Assembly (NCBI GenBank): GCA_033977485.1
Contig: CM066998.1
Location: 55,208,274-55,272,273 of the forward strand
Reading direction: 5' to 3'
DNA length: 64,000 bases
Source: Hydrangea macrophylla
Taxonomy: Eukaryota > Streptophyta > Magnoliopsida > Cornales > Hydrangeaceae
The first letter of the stretch is position 1. Every line of letters begins with the position of its first letter. The translations under genes were made by a program, and so were the position numbers. The notes beneath the pieces were generated by a model. It was not told the origin of the DNA. It saw only the letters and a program-made list of their open reading frames with translations, and made no database searches. Below, piece by piece: positions 54,562-64,000 of this stretch.

Positions 54562-55290
54562 TTGTCCAAACTTCTTTAATATTTTCTCAACATAATGTGA
54601 TTATGTGAGAAGATATCCTTCCAAAGTTTATCTTACTTGTATGCCAAGAGTAACATCGGCTTTACCCATGTCCTTCATGCCAAAGCTTGAGCTTAACATC
54701 TTCTTGGTTTCATTGATTACTTTCTTATTCGTTCCAGTAATAAGTAAGTCATCAACATACAAGCATACAATAACACATGAGTCTTCAAACTCCTTGATAT
54801 ACACACACTTATCCCATTCATTGATTTTGAAACCATTTTGCGATCATGGTGTGGTCGAATTTCTCATGTCATTACTTTGGAGCTTGTTTCAAACCATAAA
54901 GAGACTTAACGAGTCGACACACTTTATGTTCTTATCCCTTTACAACACACCATTTCGGTTGTTCTATATAGATCTCCTCATCTAGATCTCCATTAAGGAA
55001 TGCGGTCTTTACATCCATTTGATGTAACTCTAGGTTATAAACGGCGGTTATAGCGATTACCATCCTAATGGAAGTAATCCTAGTAATTGGGGAATAAGTA
55101 TCAAAGAAATCTATGCCCTCTTTTTGTCTATAGCCTTTTGCGACTAACCTAGCTTTGTACTTATCTATGGTACCATCGGCTTTGAGTTTCTTCTTAAAAA
55201 TCCATTTGCAACCAATTAGTTTACTACCCAGAGGTAAGTCAACCAACTCCCATGTATGGTTTTGCATAATGGAGTCCACCTCACTATTTA
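54562..55290 (-). pseudogene. Copia reverse transcriptase, frameshifted
   Basis: Frame 55279-54932 starts NHTWELVDLPLGSKLIGCKW, and continues with KARLVAKGYRQKEGIDF and LHQMDVKTAFLNGDLDEEIY. Frame breaks follow, then the catalytic YVDD motif in CLYVDDLLITG (YVDD at 54759-54748). The frame is closed by stops near 54600-54610. RT copies the element RNA into DNA; this copy is not functional. Confidence 0.9.
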
Positions 55291-55599
55291 CCTCTTATTG
55301 CCAATAAGGCGCTTTGGGTGTACTTATAGTCTCGTTAAAGGTTCGAGGTTCACCTATGGTAACTAGTGTTACAAAATCCGATCCAAAAGAAGTGGCTTTC
55401 TTAGCTCTTTTGCTCTTTCTAGGAGCAATTTTGGTCTCTTCGTTGTTCTTAAAACTGGAAGAAATCTCTTCAATACTTCTTTTAGGTGCTGAATTTAGTC
55501 TTTATTCCCTAAAAGGAAATATGTGTTTGAAGAACTCAACATCTACCGATTCCATGAATGTGTTGAGATGAATGTCTACATTCTCGAACTTAACAACAA

Positions 55600-56465
55600 G
55601 GAATCAATTTGTAGCACTATTATTAGCATAACCGATAAATACACAATCTACGGTCTTGGGTCCTAGTTTCGTTCGTTTAGGAAGCGGAACTTGTACCTTA
55701 GCTAGACACCCCCACACTTTGAGCTTTTTATACAAGGGTACTCTACCTTTACAAACTTCATAAGGAGAATTGCTAGTCTTATTATGTGGAATTCTATTAA
55801 GAATGACATTCGCCGTAAGAATGGCATCCCCCCACACGTTATGTAGAACACCCGAGCTATTTAACATAGCATTTGCCATTTCCTTGAGGGTTCTATTTTT
55901 CCTTTCGGCTACACCATTTGTTGTGGTATATACAGTGCAGTGGTTTCATGAATAATCCCATTATTAGCACAATATTCAGCTAGTGAAGTTGAATCATATT
56001 CACCTCTTCTATCCGATCTAACTCGTTTTATTGTTCTAGATAGTTGATTTTCAATTTCAGCTCTATATGTCTTAAACATGTCCATTGTTTCATCTTTAGA
56101 ACTAAGTAAACATAACAATATCTACTACTATCATCTATAAATGTAACAAAATATTTCTTTCCACCTCTTGTTGGAGTTAGTTTTAAATCACATAAGTCGG
56201 TATGAATTAAGTCTAGTAATTCACTAGTTCTATCTATAGATTTAAATGGCTTTCTAACAAATTTTGATTCTACACATATTTCACATCTATGTGATTTGTC
56301 AATTTCAAATTTAGGCAGTAATCCTAGTTTAGCCTTTTTATTCATGTATTTGAAATTCACATGTCCTAATCTACAATACCACAACGAACATAACTCAACA
56401 ATGTAAGAATAAGCGATAACATTCTCATAATTTAGGAGTACAATTGATCTTGAAGATCCCTTCAT
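55600..56465 (-). pseudogene. Copia integrase, frameshifted
   Basis: Frame 56465-56028 carries the pre-integrase zinc motif (WYCRLGHVNFKYMNK, CEICVESKFVRKPF) and the core start HTDLCDLKLTPTRGGKKYFV and TFIDDSSRY. The frame 56118-55909 has VRSDRRGEYDS and NNGIIHETTA, and frame 55879-55604 has MLNSSGVLHNVWGDAILTA and the C-terminal VWGCLAKVQVPLP. At least two frameshifts separate the three parts. Confidence 0.9.
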
Positions 56466-56840
56466 TGAGGTAACCCTTTCCTACATGCATTCCTCCTTTA
56501 GTCAATACAAACTTATCAGATTCGAAGACAAGCTTGAATCCTTTCTTACTAAGCATAGGACCCGAAACCAAATTCTTACAAATTTTAGGAACTTGCAATA
56601 CATCCAAAAGAATCATTTCCTTTCCGGAAGTGAACTTTATAACCACATTACCTTTGCTTCAATGGTTGCAGCCGCGGCATTTCCCATATAAAGCCTCTCA
56701 CTACCATTCAACTTTGTGTAGGTAAAAAACATGTTTCGATCCCCACAAATGTGCTTGGTAGCCCCGGTATCCATCCATAACCTTTTGAGTCGGTTACAAC
56801 ACAAGATTCCATGATTACCGCCGTAGATCGTCGATGTCCA
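56466..56840 (-). pseudogene. Copia protease
   Basis: The frame 56924-56637 holds RLWMDTGATKHICGDRNMFF, with the active site DTGA (about 56770). A frame change leads to 56646-56425, [20 protein letters not shown], the end of the protease region. The active site residues are intact, but the frame is broken relative to gag. Confidence 0.87.
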
Positions 56841-57702
56841 TCGTGGTAGCTTGGTTAGGCTTCTTGTTCCCATTTGGTCTTTTCTTTTGAAGACATTTGC
56901 TAGCACGATGTCCGGGTATTCCACATACCCAACAATTCCCTTTTATCTTCTTGGGATCTCGGTCCTTAGACCTATTGCATGTAGACTTCATTTTTCCTCC
57001 CTTGTTCTTAAACTTAGAAGTAGGTTTTGAGGACTCACCTTCAACGAGATTAGCCTTTAGTTCCGAAGAACCTTGCTGCTCCTTCTTGTCTCCTTTCTGG
57101 TTGTCTTTCTCAATCCTTAAACGAACCATAAGATCTTCCATTGATAACTCCTTGCGCTTGTGCTTGAGATAACTTTTGAATTCCTTCCACAACGGTGATA
57201 ACTTTTCAATTATAGACGTCACTTGGAATGGTTCACTAATTTCCATTCCCTCCAAGATAATTTGGTTAATGATCACTTGAATCTCTTCCAATTGCTTCAC
57301 TACGGGAATAGAATCCACCATCTTGTAATCTAGAAATCTCCCAACAATGAATTTCTTAATCCCCGCATCCTCGGTTTTGTACTTTTTCTCCAAGGACTCC
57401 CATAACTCTTTTGAGGTAGTAAATGTCGAATAGACGTTATAGAGAACATCTTCTAGTCCATTTAAAATGTAATTTCGACACAGAAAATTGAAATGGTTAC
57501 ATGCTTCCAATGCGGCATTTTGTTCTTTTGAAGGATTTTCTGTAGGAACCACTGGCTTCTCATGTCGTAGGATGTGTGCAAGATTGAGAGTTGTGAGATA
57601 GAATATCATCTTCTTTTGCCATCTCTTGAAGTCTTCTCCCCTGAACTTTTTGGGCTTCTCGGTATGTGTATTCTGGATAACGGTTGTTTTTTTAATGGCC
57701 AT
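56815..57702 (-). CDS. Copia gag with zinc knuckle, open over 295 codons
   Basis: I chose the ATG at 57702 (MAIKKTTVIQN), because the upstream ATGs lie in the LTR. The gag domain includes KPKKFRGEDFKRWQKKM and ELWESLEKKYKTED; the CCHC knuckle is CWVCGIPGHRASKC (about 56930). The frame stops near 56815 and protease continues in another frame, so a frameshift has cut gag from pol. Gag forms the particle. The first part remains open, but pol is broken. Confidence 0.85.
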   Translation of the reverse strand: MAIKKTTVIQNTHTEKPKKFRGEDFKRWQKKMIFYLTTLNLAHILRHEKPVVPTENPSKEQNAALEACNHFNFLCRNYILNGLEDVLYNVYSTFTTSKELWESLEKKYKTEDAGIKKFIVGRFLDYKMVDSIPVVKQLEEIQVIINQIILEGMEISEPFQVTSIIEKLSPLWKEFKSYLKHKRKELSMEDLMVRLRIEKDNQKGDKKEQQGSSELKANLVEGESSKPTSKFKNKGGKMKSTCNRSKDRDPKKIKGNCWVCGIPGHRASKCLQKKRPNGNKKPNQATTMDIDDLRR

Positions 57703-57733
57703 ACTTCCAACTAATATAAATTCATTTTTCGAT

Positions 57734-58402
57734 TGTTGGAAACTATGTATATGAAACAAAAAAAATAGTAACATGATCAAGCACGCAAAGCATTGTTCAA
57801 AAAATGAATTTACATCCCAAACTTAGTTGTTTATGGACTAAGACGTATCGTTCTTGAGGATACTACAATCTAGTATAATAGAGACAACAAACTCTATTAT
57901 ACTCTGCAGAATCTATGTATGTAAATTGCTCTCAAAGTCTCTAGAATAAATGAAGAAGAGAAGAGAGAAAATCTTAAAATCAAGTATATGAAACTATCTA
58001 TCTATATTGTATATATAGAGATGTCTATTGGGTAAGAGCATCTCTCTACACAAATGGTGTGTCCTAACACCTATATCCTAAGTATATAACAGTATATGTA
58101 CATTTATCAGTCATTAGAAGAGATAAAGTTCAACCAAATTCAAAATTTCTACATGAAAAGTTGTGACTCTTCACAAACAGGGTCCGGTCGAATGCCCCTC
58201 TGCCTGAACTTGGTTAAATCTTCATATAGCCGTTGACCCGGTCGACCGGTCGAAGGGACCCGGTCGACTGGTCGAAAACCCCTCTGCTAGAATCTTGAAA
58301 CTTAAGGTTCCAAGCCTTTCCATGAGCATTGAGCCGGTCCATAGTGATCCTTATGATCCCCTTGAGCTTACATAAGCTCCCATTCATACCCCAAATCTAA
58401 CA
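57734..58402 (-). mobile_element. 5' LTR of the copia element
   Basis: The minus strand runs from TGTTAGATTTGGGG (58402) to ACATAGTTTCCAACA (57734). The bases after it, ATCGAAAAATGAATTT, do not form the usual TGGTATCAGAGC primer site. Confidence 0.92.
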
Positions 58403-59079
58403 TGCACATGGTACATATGAAGGCATGGAATGTTACTAAACATGGAAAAACTAAGTTCTTTGTATGTATGACAAATGAAGTATCATATCAAGACATATGT
58501 ATCAAATAAAAGAATCTGTGAATAGTATTCAGAATAGTGAACTAATTTTTGTAAAATCCACCAAAACTACTTAAAAAGCTCTAATAAAGTGGAAAAAATC
58601 ATGGATAACATTAATGTGTCGCTTAAATCATGCAAAAAAGTCAAACTCTATCACAGATTAAGAGAAACAAATTAGAATGTACACATACTCAGAAATAGGG
58701 ACTGCATTGTTGACTAATTTTGTATGATTTTTTTATAAATATAAAAACAATTCTTATGATACTCAAAAGATACAGAATGTTTCATAACACATTGAAGTGC
58801 AAATAAAAAAAATATAATAGACCATGTTATGTGATGAAAAACATCCGAAATAAATTGTAAGAAGTCAGACTACAATCTGTGAGAGAAAAGACAGATTGTT
58901 AATATGAACTTCTAAAATCCAGAAAACATGTTTCTACATTTTGAAAATTGATGAAAAAAAAATGAGGATGAACTATGATGTATTAAGAAGGTTTTCTAAG
59001 TGGTTTTTATCATCATTCCTCAAATGCTTAATTCAAAACAAATCTTTAAATCTGAATAGCTCACTCACTACTATAGCTT

Positions 59080-59175
59080 GTAATCAAAGAAAGTGTAAAA
59101 TAGAAATGGGGATTGAGAAATGATAACAAAATATAATCAAAGAAAGTGTAAAATAGAAATGGGGATTGAGAATAG
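59080..59175 (+). repeat. Tandem duplication, about 52-bp units
   Basis: AATCAAAGAAAGTGTAAAAT and ATAGAAATGGGGATTGAGAA occur twice in tandem, at 59082-59120 and 59133-59173, inside the Tat LTR. Confidence 0.92.
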
Positions 59176-59724
59176 ATGACAATAATGTAAATAAGAAAAA
59201 AAAAATAGAAATGGGATTAAGAAGGAGAATGATGATGATAATAACAATAGCTTTCAAGAACAAGGATGGAACTCTGTTATTCCTCTCATATATGCGTGTG
59301 TATAGACATGGAGCTCACTCACTGTCTCTATAATGCTCAAGAAGATGGTGAAAGAAATGTTTGGATGATTGAAGTTTTGATAGCAAACTCAAGTAAAACT
59401 CACGTTGATTAAAAAAAATTGAAGAAGAAGACTATCTTCTTCTCTTTCTCTCTCTATATTTCTCTAAAGTTTCTTCCTAAGCTCTTTCTAAGCTTCCAAG
59501 TATTCTTTCTAAATGGAAGTAAATGGGTCTCTTTTATAGGCAAAGGAGGGGTGGTAAATGGGACTTTAGAAAGTTCAAAATGGTCTGCCATTGGTCCAAA
59601 ATAAGTAGGGAACCAAAACTACATCGTTTTGATTTCTAATATTTATGAAAAATTCCCCAAAACAAAATTTGTTAAGTCCTCAACAGCAATCTTTGTTAAG
59701 TCCTCAATGACATTCCTCAATAGA

Positions 59725-59875
59725 AACTCACTTTGAAAGCCCCCTAGATTGAGGCAAACCTTTCATTGAAAGCCCAGATTGAGGTAACCTTTTCGTTGAA
59801 AGCCCCCTAGCTAGATTGAGGCAAATCTCTCGTTGAAAGCCCCCTAGATTGAGGCAAATATCTCCATCCTAGATT
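59725..59875 (+). repeat. Minisatellite, about 34-bp units
   Basis: Four copies of GAAAGCCCCCTAGATTGAGG or a close variant occur at 59732-59860, each followed by CAAA and CTCTCGTT-like sequence. It lies just beyond the recognisable Tat LTR and may be part of its U3. Confidence 0.88.
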
Positions 59876-60195
59876 GGGCACCTAGCTGAATTGTCCTAGA
59901 TTGGACACCTCTTACGAGAATCTTTGGTTCTCGATGGAATAACCCCGAGTTTTGAAGGAATGATCATTCGTGAGTTGGAGTAACTCCAGATTATTTTATC
60001 GATAAGCAGTATAACGCATGAAACACATCTATGTCAATCATCTCAATATGGTTTCCCCATCCAGGACTTCCGCGTCCGTAAATTATCTCAGGGCTTCCAT
60101 GTCCATCATTAGGGCTTCCACATCCAGGCTTCCATGTCCATCTCCATGAAAAATGCTTACCATAACTGAATTTCACATCCATTTTTTTCTCACTA
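59876..60195. other. No gene; short GGCTTCCATGTCCATC repeats
   Basis: Four imperfect copies of AGGGCTTCCATGTCCATC lie at 60060-60150. Nothing else is recognised. Confidence 0.5.
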
Positions 60196-61160
60196 AAAAT
60201 TTCTTAGTCAAACATTGAGAATTTTTCACTTTTTTTGGTTACTAGAACAATGATGATTGAAAGTGTGAAAAATTTTACAATTTTCTGATTATTAAAAATT
60301 TATCACTTTGTATATAAGAATTTGTTAGTGCCATGGTCTATTCAACCAAGTAGTAAAATATGACAAATTTCTCACTTTTTAGTCATAGCAGAACAATAAT
60401 ATTTCAATGTGTGAGAAATTTCTCACTTTTTCTCATCAATTTGTGTTAATATCTTAAATTCTGAAAGTGCCACTAGTGCGAACACATTTGAGTCAACATA
60501 TCAACATATTTATTACAATTAAATCGAATTCAATATATTTGCCTCCTTTGTGTCTGCGTTAGCGGCAGTTTCAGAATTGAATATATTAGCACAAATTGAT
60601 AAGAATTTGATGAAAATTTGATGAGAATTCTCATCAATTCGTCTTAATATATTCAATTCTGATATTGCCACTTAAAAGTTTCTAATATGTCGAACTTCAT
60701 GGCATAATGCATTTTTTAACAAAAAAAAGTGAGAAATTCTCACAATATAATTGAGAAATGTGCAAAATTTTTACTTATGCATATGAAGAAGAACGCAACT
60801 TCTTGTTTATTTTCAGAATAAATCCATTCAAGACAATTGTAAAATTTACTTTAGGAATATTAATTCTGTTATCCGTGATTTCCATGAAAAATGCTTACCA
60901 CAAACGAATTTGCATGTTTAAATAATAAGGAAAAGCTTTGATTTTAGGGATATTAATTCCCTCGTCCATAATCTCCATGAATAATGCTCACCATAACTGA
61001 CTTTCACATGCATTTTTTTCCTCACTTTAAATTTCTTAGTCAAACATTGAGAATTTCGCACTAAATCGTCAATGTTCCTTGACAAATATGTGAGAAATTC
61101 GACCATATTTGTACGTTATTATAGTACTATATTTATAAAATTTCTCACCTTTGTATCAGC
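60196..61160. repeat. Palindrome-rich dispersed repeat, copies 2 and 3
   Basis: The segment has many GTGAGAAATTTCTCAC-type palindromes. Landmarks shared with 45440-46050 are TTCAGAATAAATCCATTCAA (60812-60831) and a CCATGAAAAATGCTTACCA block. The latter recurs at 60150, 60885 and 60975, so parts are themselves repeated. There is no coding frame. Confidence 0.7.
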
Positions 61161-61260
61161 AACCTTCAAGCTTCCACAAAATTAAGTGATACTTTTGAAA
61201 TTCGAATAAAAAAACCAAAACATTTTTTCCAAAATAAACAAATTACATACAAATTAAAAT

Positions 61261-61432
61261 GGGATAAAGCTATTGTGATAAACTACTCATATGATAAAGC
61301 AACTTATGACCCTTGGATGAGAAAGCAGCCATTGAATTTTGGAGGATCTCGAGATGTATTTATGGCTATTGGCTCATCCAATTGTTAAGGAGTGTTTTCT
61401 CATATAAGAAGCTATTCACTATAGCCTTACCC
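61261..61432. mobile_element. MITE, 172 bp
   Basis: The left end GGGATAAAGCTATTGTGATA and the complement of the right end GGGTAAGGCTATAGTGAATA are inverted repeats of about 40 bp. The 8-bp flanks ATTAAAAT and TTTAAAAT agree at 7 of 8, fitting a hAT-type TSD. Confidence 0.7.
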
Positions 61433-61908
61433 TTTAAAATGGATTATTTTCAACTACAATCACATTGAATTTAGGAATAAAACATATTATCCATGATCTC
61501 CTAAAATTCTTATTCCCATTACTTAACTACCTATTTTAAATTCTTTTGAAATACACAGATTTGGTATATATATGTATATATCTACATACATATATATGAA
61601 CAAGGGTATAATGGTCCGAAAATTCTCCTGCCATTTAGGAAAGACTAATTACTGATTATCTTCCTAATCAAGGATAACTTCCATACACAAATCTAGGAAG
61701 AATCAATTCCTATTAATGACCGAAATTAGTGACCAAATCATATATTTCTATTTTTGTTTTTTGTTCATCGACAACCCTATTGTTGTGGTTGAGTTTAAAG
61801 TATATGATTTAACATAATGAATAGCAAAGAAGAATTTAACCTTTTCAAATGAAAAGATACATAGAAACACTTTTACTAAATTTTAATCAAGATAAGATAT
61901 AAACCAAG

Positions 61909-62197
61909 TCTATTTTTGATAAAACTGAAAATTAAGTACTAAAAATTAAATATTGGACTTAAGAACTAAAAATTTTAAACTAGAATTTAATAGTCAATAG
62001 ATAGATTATAATCTACGGAAAGCAAATCTTATTCAATGAACTTTTTTAATAGAATTTTTCTACGTAGAATTTCTGTAGTTTTTGCGTACTCTTTTCGAGT
62101 CAAGTGATGATCCATTATACATTATCGAACACACTGACAAAAAATAAATGATGAATATTTTCATTTGCAACACTTAATTAGGTTATCAAACGTATCC
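61909..62197 (-). mobile_element. Tourist-like MITE, second copy, inverted
   Basis: This matches the MITE at 33053-33334 as its reverse complement. The high-coordinate end reads (minus strand) GGATACGTTTGATAACCTAA, and the other end TTGATAAAACTGAAAATTAA. The flanks CAA and TAA agree at 2 of 3 bases. It has decayed more than the first copy. Confidence 0.75.
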
Positions 62198-62785
62198 TAA
62201 GATTACATCGCATATTACAGAATCATATGAATTATAATATCTTTTACATATTAAGGACGTGTTCGCCTTCCCCTATCCAACTTTTGGACACATTTCAAGT
62301 CGAATCTCAATAATCTGGAATTTGGAGTTTAGAGAGTTCTGACACCTAGACACACTTGCACCAGGTATTCGTACCCGGGTCCATGTAACAATGCTATCGA
62401 ATTTTTGTTGTTGCAGAAGTATCTTTCTCCCTTGGGCCATTTCCATACAGATTATGGAGAAGTAAATGGAATTAACATTCAATTGATGGATTCAAACCGA
62501 AACAACCAAACCAGATGAATGAATATTTTGATCATTATATACATACAAAACACACATACATCTGAGAAGGGGAGATTCTTGTCACCCCAATACTTCAATA
62601 CATACACCCTTGCTAAATCTTACTAGTCTCGTCTTTCGAAGCATATTGCCAAGCAGCATATGCTCTGCCCAAATTGGTCTCCCTCAAAATGTTCTGAATG
62701 TGTATGGAAGTTCATCCTGTGCTAGATAGCTCCCATTGGGGAAGATGAATATAGAAATCTGTATCTAATTCTTAAGATGCAGCGG
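62198..62785. other. 3' flank and probable 3' UTR of the PLAC8-family gene
   Basis: No coding frame is recognised. The part nearest 62785 is probably the 3' UTR of the minus-strand gene; its end cannot be placed. Confidence 0.4.
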
Positions 62786-63249
62786 CTATTGAGATGGTGG
62801 AATCAAAGGCACAGAGTGCTCAACTTTAGGAGACAGAGAAAGATCGTTATCACTAGTATTTATATGCAGGGTAAAGTGTTCGGGAGATTTTGTTGACATA
62901 ATAGGAGGATGTAGTTGAAAGAACGCCTTGCTGGCTTCTCCTCCGATGCATATTGTGTCACCCCTACCATGCCAAGTTCCGTCTTGGACATTGTTCATCT
63001 CTAGTGTTCTAGACTCCTGTTCAATAGTATAGTAGAAACAAAATACCAGTATCAGCCGAGTTTTTTAGAAGTCAGTGATTAAATTGACCAGTGAAGTGTC
63101 ACTGAATCCCAAATTTTATCATTTCTTGTGTGTTATTGATTATCGGAAGAAAATCAGATTATAGGCTATGAAAGAGAGTGGACCTGACATAATGTGCAGC
63201 TGGGACAAATCAGATGGTATACACAATCATCCAACAGACTATCACTACC
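62786..63249 (-). CDS. PLAC8-family (Cys-rich) protein, last two exons, 5' part off the window
   Basis: Minus strand. The last exon spans 63016 to 62786, the previous exon 63249 to 63184, and the intron between is 167 bp (donor CAG/GTCCAC, acceptor ACAG/GAGTC, both phase 0). The penultimate exon encodes GSDSLLDDCVYHLICPSCTL then CQ, and the last begins ESRTLEMNNVQDGTWHGRGD followed by TICIGG. This is the C-terminal Cys-rich part of a plant PLAC8 (DUF614) protein; members are small membrane-associated proteins linked to metal handling or organ size in some lineages. The function here is not known. The CAG acceptor at 63252-63250 shows that more exons lie beyond. Confidence 0.75.
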
Positions 63250-64000
63250 CTGCAAAGCACAAGATTATCAGAATGTGTCAGAATAATATTCTACACGTAT
63301 AAAATTTTTTGTACAAAAGGACAGCAAGTTGGAAAAAGTTCTTCAAACTAACTAAATCAAAAAATTTACGATTGGAAATCCTTTATTATCAGAAAGTTAA
63401 GAATGCCATTGATTTGATAACGAATTGGGATTAATTTTATTTCTAATCATTCTATCTGTAAGAAGGTATGACGTCAACCAAAACTCTGGATATACTCCAA
63501 AGAACTGGTTCAGATAATGGACATGCAATACGAGGCAAAAGGGAAAACAACCCGTGATTCCTAAAAGATCTGTCAATCTAAAGAACATCAACTCTAGTAT
63601 GAGAAAAATTTGGTGGAAGGCAAATGTTAATTGTTTTGTGGATCAATCCAGCATGAAGCACGCAAATGTGGGCCACCAAATACCCTAAAATATGGTATGG
63701 TGGGAATATGCTTATGTAGGTACATAGTTGAAATGGGATTAGGTAGTTCCAATAGGTGTTTGCCAATAAAATACAGATGAATAATACTTCTCAAGAGAAA
63801 AATCCAGACAAATAATGCTAACTAGCCGAGTAAACTGGCCATTAATGCAGATATGCATCTCCAGGGGACAATTATATCAAAAATGATTAGTCTAAGATAA
63901 AGTGAGCCCTTTCATTGGACTTTTGAGCTAGGATTGAATTGGTGCATATGAAGGAAACCAACTTTTGCAACGAAACAAGCATCTAAAATTAATGGTCAGC
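63250..64000. other. Probable intron of the PLAC8-family gene; no exon seen
   Basis: No exon-like frame with PLAC8 motifs was found up to the right edge. The stretch is most likely intron, if the gene continues. Confidence 0.4.

Larger units (their letters stand above)
52555..58402 (-). mobile_element. Ty1/copia element, full length but decayed, TSD TGCAC
   Basis: It has LTRs at 57734-58402 (5', 669 bp) and 52555-53250 (3', 696 bp), with gag, protease, integrase, RT and RNase H between in copia order on the minus strand. The TSD TGCAC at 52550-52554 and 58403-58407 is perfect. LTRs differ by about 5 percent by eye plus several indels, including a gap of about 27 bp near 53005. The purine-rich ACATGTGAGGGA tract at 53262-53251 precedes the 3' LTR. 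The coding region has many frameshifts and stops, so it is much older than the gag-only element. Confidence 0.93.
47352..59690 (-). mobile_element. Tat 5' LTR split by two nested elements
   Basis: The LTR sequence occupies 47352-48531, 52000-52554 and 58403 to about 59690. Joined, it is the reverse complement of the Tat LTR at 10379-13658: the start TGTGGACA matches the 3' terminus there, 47352-47830 matches 13200-13658, and 59400-59490 matches 10560-10650. Beyond 59500 it carries more U3 sequence than that copy, including a TATA box (complement of TATAAAAG at about 59530-59541), but the TGTAGACACCCC start was not found. The splits are the gag-only element (TSD TATTT) and the copia element (TSD TGCAC). 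Confidence 0.85.

Overview
This window looks like intergenic and pericentromere-like DNA of a flowering plant, probably a eudicot. It is AT-rich and full of microsatellites, and most of it is LTR retrotransposons (Tat-type and Tekay-type Ty3/gypsy, several Ty1/copia lineages), with many small DNA-transposon derivatives and tRNA-derived SINEs. No family or genus call can be made from sequence alone. All reading was by eye, so percentages and family names are approximate. Boundaries backed by matching target-site duplications (TSDs) are firm.

Only two host genes are supported. One is an intact, single-coding-exon DUF4220/DUF594 membrane protein gene on the minus strand (27198-29369), with a probable 5' UTR intron. 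The other is the 3' end of a PLAC8-family gene on the minus strand (exons 62786-63016 and 63184-63249), which runs off the right edge. Broken gene pieces are a SEC16-like first exon with an in-frame stop (about 34196-34265), a frameshifted copy of the DUF4220 3' end (26223-26330), and a copy of the DUF4220 5' leader region (4500-4990) split by a MITE.

Layout. 1-3335: remnants of Tat-type elements. 4500-5000: DUF4220 leader copy with MITE. 5050-10378: decayed Tekay chromovirus with its 3' LTR. 10379-13658: Tat LTR abutting or inside the end of that LTR. 14985-16919: decayed copia element, minus strand. 18490-19640: hAT-like MITE and the end of a CACTA element. 21958-25119: Tat-like solo LTR with a perfect TSD. 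25651-26730: SINEs and the DUF4220 fragment. 27198-30375: DUF4220 gene and leader. 30961-33687: a dense run of MITEs and a Helitron. 33900-35830: SEC16 fragment and a hAT-like element. 35926-39657: a 3.7-kb Mutator-like element with a perfect 9-bp TSD. 40477-43526: nested small LTR elements, minus strand. 43971-45146: SIRE-like solo LTR. 45440-47351: palindrome-rich repeat, minisatellite and Tat leader.

The largest structure is a Tat 5' LTR on the minus strand (47352 to about 59690). It has been split twice, by a gag-only element (48532-51999, TSD TATTT, LTRs differing at one base) and by a copia element (52555-58402, TSD TGCAC, visibly older LTRs). The gag-only element has one intact 453-residue gag and no pol, so it must rely on another element's polymerase. 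It is the youngest and most GC-rich element here and the best candidate for a poorly described mobile system. Its 3' leader carries arrays of short hairpin repeats, and a shrunken relative with the same ends, primer site and purine tract lies at 40674-42566.
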